Positions 52,832 to 61,252 of a stretch of 64,000 nucleotides of DNA are shown piece by piece. The notes beneath the pieces are model-generated. The model searched no databases, was not told the DNA's origin, and worked only from the letters and a program-made list of their open reading frames with translations. A program made the translations under genes and the position numbers. The stretch's first letter is position 1; every line of letters starts with the position of its first letter. This DNA comes from Streptomyces sp. V1I1 (GTDB lineage: Bacteria > Actinomycetota > Actinomycetes > Streptomycetales > Streptomycetaceae), in assembly GCF_030817355.1 (NCBI RefSeq), contig NZ_JAUSZH010000001.1, positions 4,439,501-4,503,500 of the forward strand, written 5' to 3'.

Positions 52832-53386
52832 TCAGCCCAACTGGTGGTACCGGCCACGGAAATACAGCAGCGGCCCCCCGTCCCCGCTCGGCAGCGACGC
52901 CGCCAGCACCCGGCCGATCACCAGTGTGTGGTCGCCCGCCTCGATCCGTTGTTCCGTACTGCATTCCAGCGTCGCCAGCGCGCCCCGGACCAACAGCGCT
53001 CCGCTCACCTCGCCCCGTGTGTACGGGATGTCCTCGAACAGCAGCCGGTCGCTGACCCGTCCCTTCATCGCGAACCGCCCGGCGACGTGCCGCTGGCTCT
53101 CCGAGAGCACCGACACCCCCCACAGCGGCTGCTCAGCGAGCAGGTCGTCCATGCGCGAGCCGTTGCGCAGGCTCACCAGCACCAGCGGGGGGTCCAGCGA
53201 CACCGACATGAACGCGGTGGCGGTCATGCCGACGTCCTCGCCGCGCGGGCCGTCGTCGGGGTCGTGCGCGGTCACCAGCACCACACCCGCGGCCAGCCGG
53301 GACATGGCGGCGCGGAACTCCTCGTTGCTCACCCCCTCAGCATGGGGGATGGCATCAGTGGCGGAAGTAGAGGTCGTCTGCAACAC
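52832..53386 (-). CDS. Flavin reductase-like FMN-binding protein
   Basis: A 184-aa protein: EEFRAAMSRLAAGVVLVTAH, then VGMTATAFMSVSLDPPLVLV, SGALLVRGALATLECSTEQR and DHTLVIGRVLAASLP, the split-barrel Flavin_Reduct fold that supplies reduced FMN to monooxygenases or acts alone as NAD(P)H:flavin oxidoreductase. TTG/ATG alternatives exist at the N-terminus. It is convergent with arfB and divergent to cdgB. Confidence 0.87.
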   Translation of the reverse strand: MLQTTSTSATDAIPHAEGVSNEEFRAAMSRLAAGVVLVTAHDPDDGPRGEDVGMTATAFMSVSLDPPLVLVSLRNGSRMDDLLAEQPLWGVSVLSESQRHVAGRFAMKGRVSDRLLFEDIPYTRGEVSGALLVRGALATLECSTEQRIEAGDHTLVIGRVLAASLPSGDGGPLLYFRGRYHQLG

Positions 53387-53766
53387 ACGAGAACGCTAAC
53401 CTCGGCCGCCCGGCCCCGCATCGGCCCAGGGGACCAGCCAAGTCCTAGGACCGGCGCAGGACCTGGACGGGACGGCGCGGGACCGATAGACGACGGCGCC
53501 GGACCGATACAGGACCGGCGCGAAAACGGCGCACGCCGGGCGCATGACCGGCGTACCCGGATTTGCTTTCAAGAAAGACATGGAGCGCTCCAACCCCGCG
53601 CTCGCAACCCTTCATCATCTGATGTGACTTGAGTCACAGAGTGCAGTAATTGTTGACCCTGTGTACCGAGTGGACAGCTCGCTGTGATTCAGTGGCCGTG
53701 ATACCGAAACATGAAAGCCGATGAGAACCCTGGAGTTTGCTGTCGAGGTCTCGGGGAGAGCGAGCG
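53387..53766. other. Divergent intergenic region upstream of cdgB
   Basis: No gene. The left half is low-complexity GGACCGAT/ACCGGCGC repetition (53400-53550). The right half holds the Crp-like palindrome at 53623-53638 and the cdgB promoter. Confidence 0.5.
53623..53638. promoter_or_regulatory. Perfect Crp-type palindrome upstream of cdgB
   Basis: TGTGACTTGAGTCACA equals TGTGA-N6-TCACA and also fits the GTG-N6-GNCAC form reported for Streptomyces Crp. It lies 128 bp upstream of the cdgB ATG and 236 bp from the flavin reductase start. Confidence 0.6.
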
Positions 53767-55407
53767 ATGGAGACCGAGTCGGAGCCCTACGTCCGTCTTG
53801 CGACCCTGCGGCAGCTGCACCAGGTCGTCGCGGACCTCAACACGGCCCGGAGCTTGGCCGACACTCTGCAGACCGTCGCCGACGGCATCGTCGCAGGACT
53901 CGGCTACGAACTGGCCTGCGTCAATCTCGTACGCCCCGACGGTGACCTCGTCGTTGCCGCGTTCGCCGGCAGCGCCGCCGCGGAAGCCCTGATCACCGGA
54001 CGGGTCGGCTCGCGCCCCTCCTGGGAGCGGCGGCTGTCCATGGGTGAGGCCTGGGGCGAGCTCCGCTTCATCCCGCACACCGAGGGCTGGGTGCTCATAG
54101 AGGACGACGTCCCGCAGTGGCACACCGAAGGCCCCGATCCCCGCTTCGAGGACGAGTGGCACCCGCAGGACCGGCTGTACGCCCCCATGTACGCATCGGG
54201 TGGCGGTCGAGAGCTCCTCGGCGTCATCTCCGTCGACCGGCCGCGCAATGGACGACGCCCCGGACCCTGGGGCCAGGAAGCGCTCCAGATGTACGCGTCG
54301 CAGGCGGCCATTGCGATCAGCAACGCCCGGTTGAGAGCAAACATGCAGCGCGCCCTGGTCAGACTCGAGCGCGAGCAGCAGGCCCTGCGCGCCAGCGAGG
54401 AGTCCTTCCGGCAGGCCTTCGAATACGCGCCGAGCGGCATGGCCATCGCCGAGATGGGCGGCGACCAGCACGGCCGGCTGCTGCGCACCAATGACGCCCT
54501 GTGCCGGCTGCTCGGCCGCCCGGCGGCCGCGATGCGCCGGTACTCCTTCGCCGATCTCGTCCACCCCGAGGACGTCGGCACCCTGCTGCGTACGTCCGCG
54601 GAGGGCGGCCGCGCCGAGCTGCGTCTCGGCCGCCGGGACGGTACGTACATCTGGGTCTCGCTGCGTAACTCCGTCGTCGCCGACACCGCGGACGGGCCGC
54701 GTTTTCTGCTCACCCATGTCGAGGACATAGAGGAGCGCAAGCGCCACGAGCTGCAGCTCGCCCACCGCGCCTCGCACGACTCGCTCACCGGCCTGCCCAA
54801 CAGCGCGGAGCTGCGCGCCCGGCTCAGCTCCCGGCTGTGCGAGCGGCCGCACGCGGCGCGGGAGACGGCCATCGAGGCGCTCGACGCCGCTTACGAGTCC
54901 GACACGGAGCACATCTTCGGCGGTGACGGCTTCGATTTCGAGACGACGGGCGTGCCGTACGACCACCATGTGCACGCGGTCGCGCCCGACAGCGAGATCG
55001 ACGACGGGACGAAGGGGCTCGCGGTCCTCTTCTGCGACCTGGACGGCTTCAAGTCGATCAACGACCGGTTCGGGCACCAGACGGGTGACGCGGTGCTGGT
55101 CGAGGTCGCGCGCCGGCTCACCACCCTCGTACGCGACAACGACACCGTCGCCCGGCTCGGAGGTGACGAGTTCGTCGTCCTCGCCGACGGCCTGGGCGCG
55201 GCGGACGCCGCCGACCTGGCCGTTCGCCTGCGGAACGCGATCATCTTGCCGATCCGGGTCGGCGGCAGGGGGGTTCGCGTCGGGGCGAGCTTCGGGATCG
55301 GCTGGGCGAGCTGCGGGATGTCCGTGGAAGAGGTCCTGCAATCGGCTGACCAGCGGATGTACATCGAGAAGCGGTCCCGGGCGAAGGTGCACCGGCGGGC
55401 CGGCTGA
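53767..55407 (+). CDS. cdgB: GAF-PAS-GGDEF diguanylate cyclase CdgB
   Basis: A 546-aa cytoplasmic enzyme. GAF domain about residues 20-195 (SLADTLQTVADGIVAGLGYE), PAS/PAC about 205-330 (ASEESFRQAFEYAPSGMAIA), GGDEF about 340-540. The cyclase domain has SHDSLTGLPN, an insert of about 55 residues, LFCDLDGFKSINDRFGH and the active site RLGGDEF, preceded by an RDND inhibitory site exactly five residues upstream, so feedback inhibition is expected. In S. coelicolor the ortholog makes c-di-GMP controlling development and is a BldD target. ATG 53767 with GGGGAG upstream. Confidence 0.92.
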   Translation: METESEPYVRLATLRQLHQVVADLNTARSLADTLQTVADGIVAGLGYELACVNLVRPDGDLVVAAFAGSAAAEALITGRVGSRPSWERRLSMGEAWGELRFIPHTEGWVLIEDDVPQWHTEGPDPRFEDEWHPQDRLYAPMYASGGGRELLGVISVDRPRNGRRPGPWGQEALQMYASQAAIAISNARLRANMQRALVRLEREQQALRASEESFRQAFEYAPSGMAIAEMGGDQHGRLLRTNDALCRLLGRPAAAMRRYSFADLVHPEDVGTLLRTSAEGGRAELRLGRRDGTYIWVSLRNSVVADTADGPRFLLTHVEDIEERKRHELQLAHRASHDSLTGLPNSAELRARLSSRLCERPHAARETAIEALDAAYESDTEHIFGGDGFDFETTGVPYDHHVHAVAPDSEIDDGTKGLAVLFCDLDGFKSINDRFGHQTGDAVLVEVARRLTTLVRDNDTVARLGGDEFVVLADGLGAADAADLAVRLRNAIILPIRVGGRGVRVGASFGIGWASCGMSVEEVLQSADQRMYIEKRSRAKVHRRAG

Positions 55408-55495
55408 GGGCAACGACACCCTCTGGGTTACTCCGAACCGGGTAGGCTCGCCCGCGTCGGCGATGTGCTGACGACATGGTAAGGAGTGACTAGGG

Positions 55496-56461
55496 ATGAC
55501 GGCCGGTAACAACGGCGCGAGCACGCCCGAGGACGACGATCCGTTCGGCTACCTGTACGAGGACGGACGGGCAGCGGGCGCGACACCGCCCGGCCAGGGC
55601 CGCGGCTACGGCTATCCGGGTCCGGCCGCGCAGCCCGGGGTCCCCAGAACCTCGTACAACCAGGTACGGACGGTCGGCGAGCGCCAGTACGGCCAGGTGC
55701 CGCAGCAGGCGTACGCACCGCAGGGCCAGCCGACCGCGCAGTACGCGGCGCCCGAGACCTACCCCGGCGGCGCCCCCACCCGCCAGACCGTGCCCCAGCA
55801 GCAAGGCAACGGCCACGGTGGCGGCCACGGTGGCGGCCGCAGCGGCGGCCCCAACACCAAGGGCCTGCTGATCGGCGCGATCGCGGTGGTCGCGGTCGTG
55901 GTGATCGCCATCGGCGTGGCGCTGATGACGGCCGGCGGCGAGGACGACAAGGCGGGCGACCGGTCGGGCGGGAACGGCGGCGCGACGGCGGGCCAGTCCG
56001 TGAAGCCGAGCGATGAGCCGTCCGCCTCGGAGGACGTGCAGGAGCCGCTGCCGAAGCAGGATGCGGCGACATTGCAGCTCGGAGCCCCTGCCGCGCTTGC
56101 GAAGGACATCGAGGGTGCGGAGGGTTCGGGCGGTGCGTTTGTGACCGGCTTCAACTCGGTGGGCGCCTCGGTCACTTGGAAGGCGAAGGTCACGTCGCCC
56201 GGCGCGTACAAGCTGTATGTGCGCTACGCCATCCCGGCGCAGGACGCCAACGCCACGCTGACCATCAACGGCAAGGCGAACAGCAACCCGCTGGGGCTGA
56301 AGAACTTCATCAAGTCCACGGACCCGGCCTGGGACAAGAACTGGCAGACCACGTGGGCGCCGGTCACCTTGAAGCAGGGCGAGAACGAGATCAAGATTTC
56401 CTGCGAGCAGGGCAACCAGTGCAACGCCATTCTCGACTGGCTCGAGGTCAGGAACGGCTGA
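55496..56461 (+). CDS. Membrane-anchored carbohydrate-binding-module protein
   Basis: A 321-aa protein. The N-terminal 115 residues are Gly/Pro/Gln/Tyr-rich (RGYGYPGPAAQPGVPRTSYN). One membrane segment (about 122-145, GLLIGAIAVVAVVVIAIGVA) follows, then an acidic Ser-rich linker and a C-terminal beta-sandwich like CBM6/CBM35 (VTSPGAYKLYVRYAIPAQDA, ATLTINGKANSNPLGLKNFI, CNAILDWLEV). The module probably binds cell-wall or environmental glycan outside. Its 3' end overlaps the convergent aldolase gene by 14 bp. Start ATG 55496 follows AAGGAGTGACTAGGG. Confidence 0.82.
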   Translation: MTAGNNGASTPEDDDPFGYLYEDGRAAGATPPGQGRGYGYPGPAAQPGVPRTSYNQVRTVGERQYGQVPQQAYAPQGQPTAQYAAPETYPGGAPTRQTVPQQQGNGHGGGHGGGRSGGPNTKGLLIGAIAVVAVVVIAIGVALMTAGGEDDKAGDRSGGNGGATAGQSVKPSDEPSASEDVQEPLPKQDAATLQLGAPAALAKDIEGAEGSGGAFVTGFNSVGASVTWKAKVTSPGAYKLYVRYAIPAQDANATLTINGKANSNPLGLKNFIKSTDPAWDKNWQTTWAPVTLKQGENEIKISCEQGNQCNAILDWLEVRNG

Positions 56462-57323
56462 TCACGTTCTGATCCGTTCGGATCGTCCGCAGGAAACCCG
56501 CCACCGTCCCGGCCATCGCTTCGCGAGCCGGGACGAGGTATTTCCGGGGGTCCACCGTCGACGGGTTGGCCTCCAGGAAGGCCCGGACCGCGCCCGTGAA
56601 CGCCGTGTTGAGCGCCGTGCCGACGTTGATCTTGACCATGCCGGCGGCGACCGCGCGGCGGATCTCCTCGTCCGGGACGCCGGAGGAGCCGTGCAGGACC
56701 AGGGGAACCGGGACCGCGTCCCGCAGGTCGGTGATCAGGGTGTGGTCCAGGGACGCCGTGCGCTGCGTCATCGCGTGGGACGAGCCGACCGCTACGGCCA
56801 GCGCGTCCACGCCCGTGTCGGCGACGTAGGCCGCGGCCTCGGACGGGGCGGTGCGGACGCCCGGGGCGTGGGCGTCGAGCGGGGGCTCGCCCTCCTTGCC
56901 GCCGACCTTGCCGAGCTCCGCCTCGATCCAGATGCCGCGCTCGTGGCCCCAGCGCACCGCGTCCGCCGTGGCCTTGACGTTCTCGTCGTACGGCAGCTTC
57001 GAGGCGTCGAACATCACCGAGCTGAAGCCCTCGTCGGCCGCCGCCCGCAGCAGGTCCGCGGAGACGACATGGTCGAGGTGGAGGGCGAGCGGGGCGGTGG
57101 ATGCGCGGGCGACGGCGGATGCGGCTGCGGCGATAGCGGAGAGCTTTCCGCCGTGGAACTTCACCGCGTTCTCGGATATCTGCAGGATCGCGGGCGCGCC
57201 GGCCTGCTCGGCCCCGGCGGCGATCGCCTCCGCGTGCTCCAGCGTGATGACGTTGAAGGCGGCTATGCCGCGGCTGCCTGCCGCTGCGGCCGAGACGAGT
57301 TCACCAGTGCTGACAAGCGGCAT
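56448..57323 (-). CDS. Class II fructose/tagatose-bisphosphate aldolase
   Basis: A 291-aa zinc aldolase from ATG 57323. It has GIAAFNVITLEHAEAIAAGA, the zinc-binding LALHLDHVVS, SSVMFDASKLPYDENV and LVLHGSSGVPDEEIRRAVAA with zinc His, typical of GatY/KbaY/FbaA. The adjacent PfkB kinase 54 bp upstream suggests a kinase-aldolase pair for tagatose- or fructose-type sugar phosphates. The pair sits beside nagKA, so entry of amino-sugar or galactosamine products into glycolysis is a reasonable guess. Confidence 0.87.
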   Translation of the reverse strand: MPLVSTGELVSAAAAGSRGIAAFNVITLEHAEAIAAGAEQAGAPAILQISENAVKFHGGKLSAIAAAASAVARASTAPLALHLDHVVSADLLRAAADEGFSSVMFDASKLPYDENVKATADAVRWGHERGIWIEAELGKVGGKEGEPPLDAHAPGVRTAPSEAAAYVADTGVDALAVAVGSSHAMTQRTASLDHTLITDLRDAVPVPLVLHGSSGVPDEEIRRAVAAGMVKINVGTALNTAFTGAVRAFLEANPSTVDPRKYLVPAREAMAGTVAGFLRTIRTDQNVISRS

Positions 57324-57377
57324 GGTGCCCCCCAATTCCCGGACAGCTGGGCCCGATTGTGCGCTCGCGGTGGGCTT

Positions 57378-58313
57378 TCACGCCGCGGCCACGCGCTCTG
57401 TCACCGCTATGCGTGGCAGCAGGTCCTTGTACGCCACGGCGTCGAACTCGCCCGCCGCCGGGGCCAGCACGGTCGCCGCGGACAGGGCGACGGCACGGGC
57501 CAGCCGGTCCGGCCACGGCAGCCGCTCCACGAGCCCGGAGAGCAGCCCGGCGACCGCCGAGTCGCCCGCGCCCGTCGGATTGCCCTTCACCGGGGCGGGC
57601 GGGATCGCCTGCCAGACGCCTTCGGGGGTGGCCGCGAGCACGCCGTCCGGGCCGAGCGAGGCGACCACCGTGTGCGCGCCGCGGCGGCGGGCGTCGCGGG
57701 CGGCGCGCAGCGGCTCGCGGGAGCCGGTGAGCTGGGCGAGCTCGTCTGCGTTCGGCTTGACCAGGTCGGGGCGGGCGGCGATGCCGCGGCGCAGCGGTTC
57801 GCCGCTGGTGTCGAGGAGCACGGGGACGTCCGCGGCGCGGGCCAGGCGGATCAGTTGGGCGTACGCGCCCACATGGATGCCCGGCGGCAGGCTGCCGCAC
57901 AGGGCGACGGCCCGGGCCTCTCGCAGGAGGGAGTCGTACGAGGAGAGGAACGTGGCCCATTCGGCGGGGCTGACCGTGGGGCCCGCCTCGTTCAGCTGGG
58001 TGGTGTCGCCGCTCGCGTCGTCCACGACGGCGAGCGTGCGGCGCGTGGTCCCGGCGATCGGGACGAGCGCGTCGTGCGGCGTGAGCGGGGCCAGCAGATC
58101 GCGCAGTACGGCTCCGACGGGACCGCCCACGAAGCCGGTGATGACGCTCTCGTGGCCCAGCGCGGCCAGCACGCGGGCGACGTTGAGGCCCTTGCCACCG
58201 GGGCGTTCGCGGACCTCCCCGACGCGGTGGCTGGCGTGCGGGGTCAGCGCGGGGACCGAATACGTGATGTCCAGGGCGGTGTTGAGCGTGACCGTCAGAA
58301 TCACCCGTGTCAC
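57378..58313 (-). CDS. PfkB-family hexose-phosphate kinase (1-phosphofructokinase/tagatose-6-P kinase type)
   Basis: A 311-aa kinase from GTG 58313. TVTLNTALDITYSVPAL is the conserved LacC/FruK start; PfkB signature 1 is RPGGKGLNVARVLAALG and signature 2 is GNPTGAGDSAVAGLLSGL with the catalytic Asp. It phosphorylates a ketohexose phosphate to the bisphosphate cleaved by the aldolase encoded 54 bp downstream, so the two form an operon. Fructose-1-P and tagatose-6-P specificities cannot be separated by eye. Confidence 0.87.
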   Translation of the reverse strand: MTRVILTVTLNTALDITYSVPALTPHASHRVGEVRERPGGKGLNVARVLAALGHESVITGFVGGPVGAVLRDLLAPLTPHDALVPIAGTTRRTLAVVDDASGDTTQLNEAGPTVSPAEWATFLSSYDSLLREARAVALCGSLPPGIHVGAYAQLIRLARAADVPVLLDTSGEPLRRGIAARPDLVKPNADELAQLTGSREPLRAARDARRRGAHTVVASLGPDGVLAATPEGVWQAIPPAPVKGNPTGAGDSAVAGLLSGLVERLPWPDRLARAVALSAATVLAPAAGEFDAVAYKDLLPRIAVTERVAAA

Positions 58314-58368
58314 CCCCCACAGAACGCGCTTGCCGTGTTCGTACGGGCCCTGATCATGCCAAACCGAA

Positions 58369-58400
58369 GGCGGTTGGCCCAGACCCCCGGGCCAACCGCC
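58369..58400. terminator. Terminator between nagA and the PfkB gene
   Basis: GGCGGTTGGCCC and GGGCCAACCGCC, 12-bp perfect stem with 8-nt loop, 22 bp beyond the nagA stop. Confidence 0.85.
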
Positions 58401-58421
58401 TTGCCATAAGTTACGCAGAAA

Positions 58422-59594
58422 TCACCCCACTTGGGGCTCAACCACCCATTCGCCCTTACGCATCACGCCCTTGAGCGTGAACTCCGCGTCGAGCACCACC
58501 AGGTCGGCGTCCTTGCCCGGCTCCAGCGAGCCGACCTTGTCGTACACGCCGAGCAGCTTCGCGGGGTTGGCCGAGATGGCCTGGACGACGTCCTCCACCG
58601 GCAGCCTGTCGATGGTGGCCGCGCGCCTGAATGCGGTGTCCAGGGTGAGCGTAGAGCCGGCGATCGAGCCGCCGTCGACCAGCCGGGCGACCCCGTCCTT
58701 GACGTCGACCGCGAGCGGGCCGAGCTGGTAGCGGCCGTCGCCGAAGCCCGCCGCGTCCATGGCGTCCGTGATGAAGGCGACACGGCCCGCGCCCGCGCGG
58801 TGGAAGGCGAGCTCCAGGGCGGCGGGGTGCAGATGCGTGCCGTCGTTGATCAGCTCGACCGTGATGCGCTCGTCCTCCAGGAGCGCTGCGATCGGGCCCG
58901 GAGCGCGGTGGCCGAGGCCGGGCATCGCGTTGAACAGGTGCGTCGCCACGGTCGCGCCCGCCTCGATCGCCTCGACGGTCTGCTCGTACGTCGCGTCCGT
59001 GTGGCCGATCGCGGCGATCACGCCGTGCTCGGCGAGCAGCCGTACGGAGTCGATGCCGCCGGGCAGTTCGGTGGCGAGGGTGACCATCTTCGCGGTGCCG
59101 CGTGCCGCGTCGATCAGCTTGCGCACCTCCGCCGGGTCGGGGTCGCGCAGCAGTTCCTCGCTGTGGGCGCCCTTGCGGCACGGCGAGATGAAGGGTCCCT
59201 CGAAGTGGATGCCGGCGAGGTCGCCCTGCTCGACGAGCTCGGAGAGGAAGCCGGCGCGGTGGGCGAGGAAGTCCATCTCGCCGGTCACGGTGGACGCGAC
59301 GAGCGTGGTGGTGCCGTGCTCGCGGTGGGTCCGCACGCCCTTCAGCACGTCCTCGGCGCTGCCGGAGGTGAAGGAGGCGCCGCCGCCGCCGTGGTTGTGG
59401 ATGTCGACGAAGCCGGGGACGACCCAGTGGCCGGTCAGGTCGATGGCAGGCGCGTCCGCGGGCGCGGCGCCGGCGATCTTCGTGCCCTCGACGATGAGCC
59501 GTCCGTGCTCGACGGTCCCGGTCGGCAGGACCACCCGGGCGCCGGCGAGAACGGTGCTTTCGGCGCGTGCGGCGCTTGTGGCGCGTGCGGCCAT
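58422..59594 (-). CDS. nagA: N-acetylglucosamine-6-phosphate deacetylase
   Basis: A 390-aa amidohydrolase from ATG 59594. It has the metal-binding VPGFVDIHNHGGGG, the catalytic GIHFEGPFISPCRKGAH, the second metal site IAAIGHTDATYEQ and THLFNAMPGLGHRAPG, and Asp in AFITDAMDAAGF. It converts GlcNAc-6-P to glucosamine-6-P and acetate, producing the DasR effector. Its ATG overlaps the nagK stop by one base, so nagK-nagA is one operon, repressed through the DasR site at 60560-60575. Confidence 0.95.
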   Translation of the reverse strand: MAARATSAARAESTVLAGARVVLPTGTVEHGRLIVEGTKIAGAAPADAPAIDLTGHWVVPGFVDIHNHGGGGASFTSGSAEDVLKGVRTHREHGTTTLVASTVTGEMDFLAHRAGFLSELVEQGDLAGIHFEGPFISPCRKGAHSEELLRDPDPAEVRKLIDAARGTAKMVTLATELPGGIDSVRLLAEHGVIAAIGHTDATYEQTVEAIEAGATVATHLFNAMPGLGHRAPGPIAALLEDERITVELINDGTHLHPAALELAFHRAGAGRVAFITDAMDAAGFGDGRYQLGPLAVDVKDGVARLVDGGSIAGSTLTLDTAFRRAATIDRLPVEDVVQAISANPAKLLGVYDKVGSLEPGKDADLVVLDAEFTLKGVMRKGEWVVEPQVG

Positions 59595-60532
59595 TAGGCG
59601 GTTACCTCCGAGTCGGTGGCGAGCAGATCCCAGGCGAGCAGCCCCGCGCCCAGGCATCCGGCGGTGTCCCCGAGGGCTGCCGGGACGATGGCGGGCAGCT
59701 TCTGGAACGTCACTCGCTCCTCGACGGCGGCCCTCAGTGGTGTGAACAAGGTTTCCCCCGCCTCGGCGAGACCGCCACCGATGATCAGTGTGCGGGGGTC
59801 CAGCAGGGTGAGCGCGGTGACGAGGCCGGCGGCGAGGGCGTCGACGGCGTCGTGCCAGACGCGTACGGCCCGCTGGTCGCCGGACTCGACGGCCTTCGCG
59901 CAGTCGGCGGCGTCCGCGTCCGGGTCGCCGCTCGCCTCGGCCCAGGCGCGGGTCACCGCGGCGGCGGAGGCGAGCGTCTCGAGGCAGCCGCGCTGGCCGC
60001 AGCCGCAGTCGGGCCCGTCGGGGCGGACGACGATGTGGCCGATCTCGCCGGCGTAACCGTGGGCGCCGGCCTCGATCCGCCCGGCGATGCCGATGGCGCC
60101 GGCGATCCCCGTGCCGAGCGGCACGAACAGGAACCGGTCGGCGCCCTTGCCGGCCCCGATCCGTCCCTCGGCGAGCCCGCCGGTCCTGACGTCGTGCCCG
60201 AGCGCGACGGGGACGCCGCCGATGCGGTCGGCGACGAGGGCGCGCAGCGGTACGTCGCGCCAGCCGAGGTTGGCGGCGTAGACGGCGATGCCGTGGTCGG
60301 CGTCGACGATCCCGGGGACGGCGACGCCGGCGGCGAGCGCGCTCTGGCCGAGGTGCTCCTGGCCGTACGAGCGGAGCTCTGCGGCGAAGCGAAGGATGGA
60401 CTCGACGACGGCGTCCGGCCCGCGCTCGCGCCCGGTGGGGCGACGGGCCTCATGCAGGAGGGTGCCGTCCACCCCGACCAGGGCGGCTTTCATGCCGGTG
60501 CCGCCCACATCGAGGGCGATGACGTGTCTCAC
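59594..60532 (-). CDS. nagK: ROK-family N-acetylglucosamine kinase
   Basis: A 312-aa sugar kinase. The ATP loop is IALDVGGTGMKAALVG, and the ROK zinc motif CGCGQRGCLETLAS and catalytic Asp (ALGHDVRTGGLAEGRIGAGK) are present. It has no N-terminal HTH, so it is a kinase rather than a NagC/XylR-type repressor. It phosphorylates GlcNAc to GlcNAc-6-P for the coupled NagA. S. coelicolor has the same nagKA pair. The DasR operator lies 28 bp upstream of its ATG. Confidence 0.92.
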   Translation of the reverse strand: MRHVIALDVGGTGMKAALVGVDGTLLHEARRPTGRERGPDAVVESILRFAAELRSYGQEHLGQSALAAGVAVPGIVDADHGIAVYAANLGWRDVPLRALVADRIGGVPVALGHDVRTGGLAEGRIGAGKGADRFLFVPLGTGIAGAIGIAGRIEAGAHGYAGEIGHIVVRPDGPDCGCGQRGCLETLASAAAVTRAWAEASGDPDADAADCAKAVESGDQRAVRVWHDAVDALAAGLVTALTLLDPRTLIIGGGLAEAGETLFTPLRAAVEERVTFQKLPAIVPAALGDTAGCLGAGLLAWDLLATDSEVTA

Positions 60533-60559
60533 GTGGACAGTCTGAAGGGTGGACGGGGG

Positions 60560-60575
60560 ACAGGTCTAGTCCACT
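60560..60575 (-). promoter_or_regulatory. DasR-responsive element (dre) upstream of nagKA
   Basis: ACAGGTCTAGTCCACT matches the consensus ACTGGTCTAGACCACT at 14 of 16 positions. It lies 28-43 bp before nagK, over the expected promoter. Confidence 0.85.
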
Positions 60576-61252
60576 GCGCCGGATTGTTGCGCCGCCATAC
60601 AAACGGCGGCATGGGGTGCGGGGGTCCGCGGTGCGGATGCGGTGCGGGTCGCGGGGGTGCGCGGTGCGGGCTGCGGGCTGGGTGCGGGGGTGCGCGGTGC
60701 GGGCTGCGGGGTTGCCCGGTGTCGTGTGGTGCGGGTTCCGGTGCCCCTCCGGGCTCGACTCCTCGGGGTCGGCGGCATCAAGGGGTCCGTGTTGATCACC
60801 GCGTCCGGCCGCCGATCCCCTGCGGGGACGACCCTGCACGGCCCCTCCCCACCAGCAGGCACCCGGTCCGGGCCCGCCCGAGGGGTGCCTCAGCCCCCGC
60901 CTTGTGGGCTCGGCGGCGAAGCCGCCCGAGCGGCCGGAGGCTAGCCCCGCCTTCCTGGGCTCCCCGGCGAAGCCGCCCGAGCGGCCGGAGGCTAGCCCCG
61001 CCTTCCTGGGCTCCCCGGCGAAGCCGCCCGAGCGGCCGGAGGCTAGCCCCGCCTTCCTGGGCTCCCCGGCGAAGCCGCTGGAGTGGCACGGGGGTGTGGG
61101 GGCGTCAGCCCCCACGTCTTCCTCCCCCGCCAGGGGGGCCTGGGGGCAGCGCCCCCCCACGCGGCGGAGCCGCAAATTGACACAGCCGGGAAGGGGCGGG
61201 GCAGGGGACAAGCCCCGCGCAGCGGCACCCCCACCCGCACCGCGTGGACCCG
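60576..61252. other. 677-bp noncoding, repeat-rich gap between nagK and the SIS gene
   Basis: From 60605 to 60745 the plus strand is a GGTGCGGG-type low-complexity tract poor in C. The 51-bp tandem array lies at 60915-61077. From 61080 to 61250 are GGGGGC/GCCCCC stem-forming stretches and a GCCGGGAAGGGGCGGGGCAG motif common in Streptomyces intergenic DNA. Long frames through here on both strands reflect composition only. Confidence 0.6.
60915..61077. repeat. 51-bp unit in three perfect tandem copies plus a partial fourth
   Basis: Copies begin at 60915, 60966 and 61017; a 10-bp start of a fourth is at 61068. The unit starts GGCGAAGCCGCCCGAGCGGC and ends CCTTCCTGGGCTCCCC. Confidence 0.9.

Noticed and set aside
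53623..53638. Reading the palindrome before cdgB as a BldD box
   Set aside because: Half sites are in the order TNACT-N2-AGTNA, opposite to the AGTNA...TNACT arrangement I recall for BldD; the Crp-type match is exact instead.
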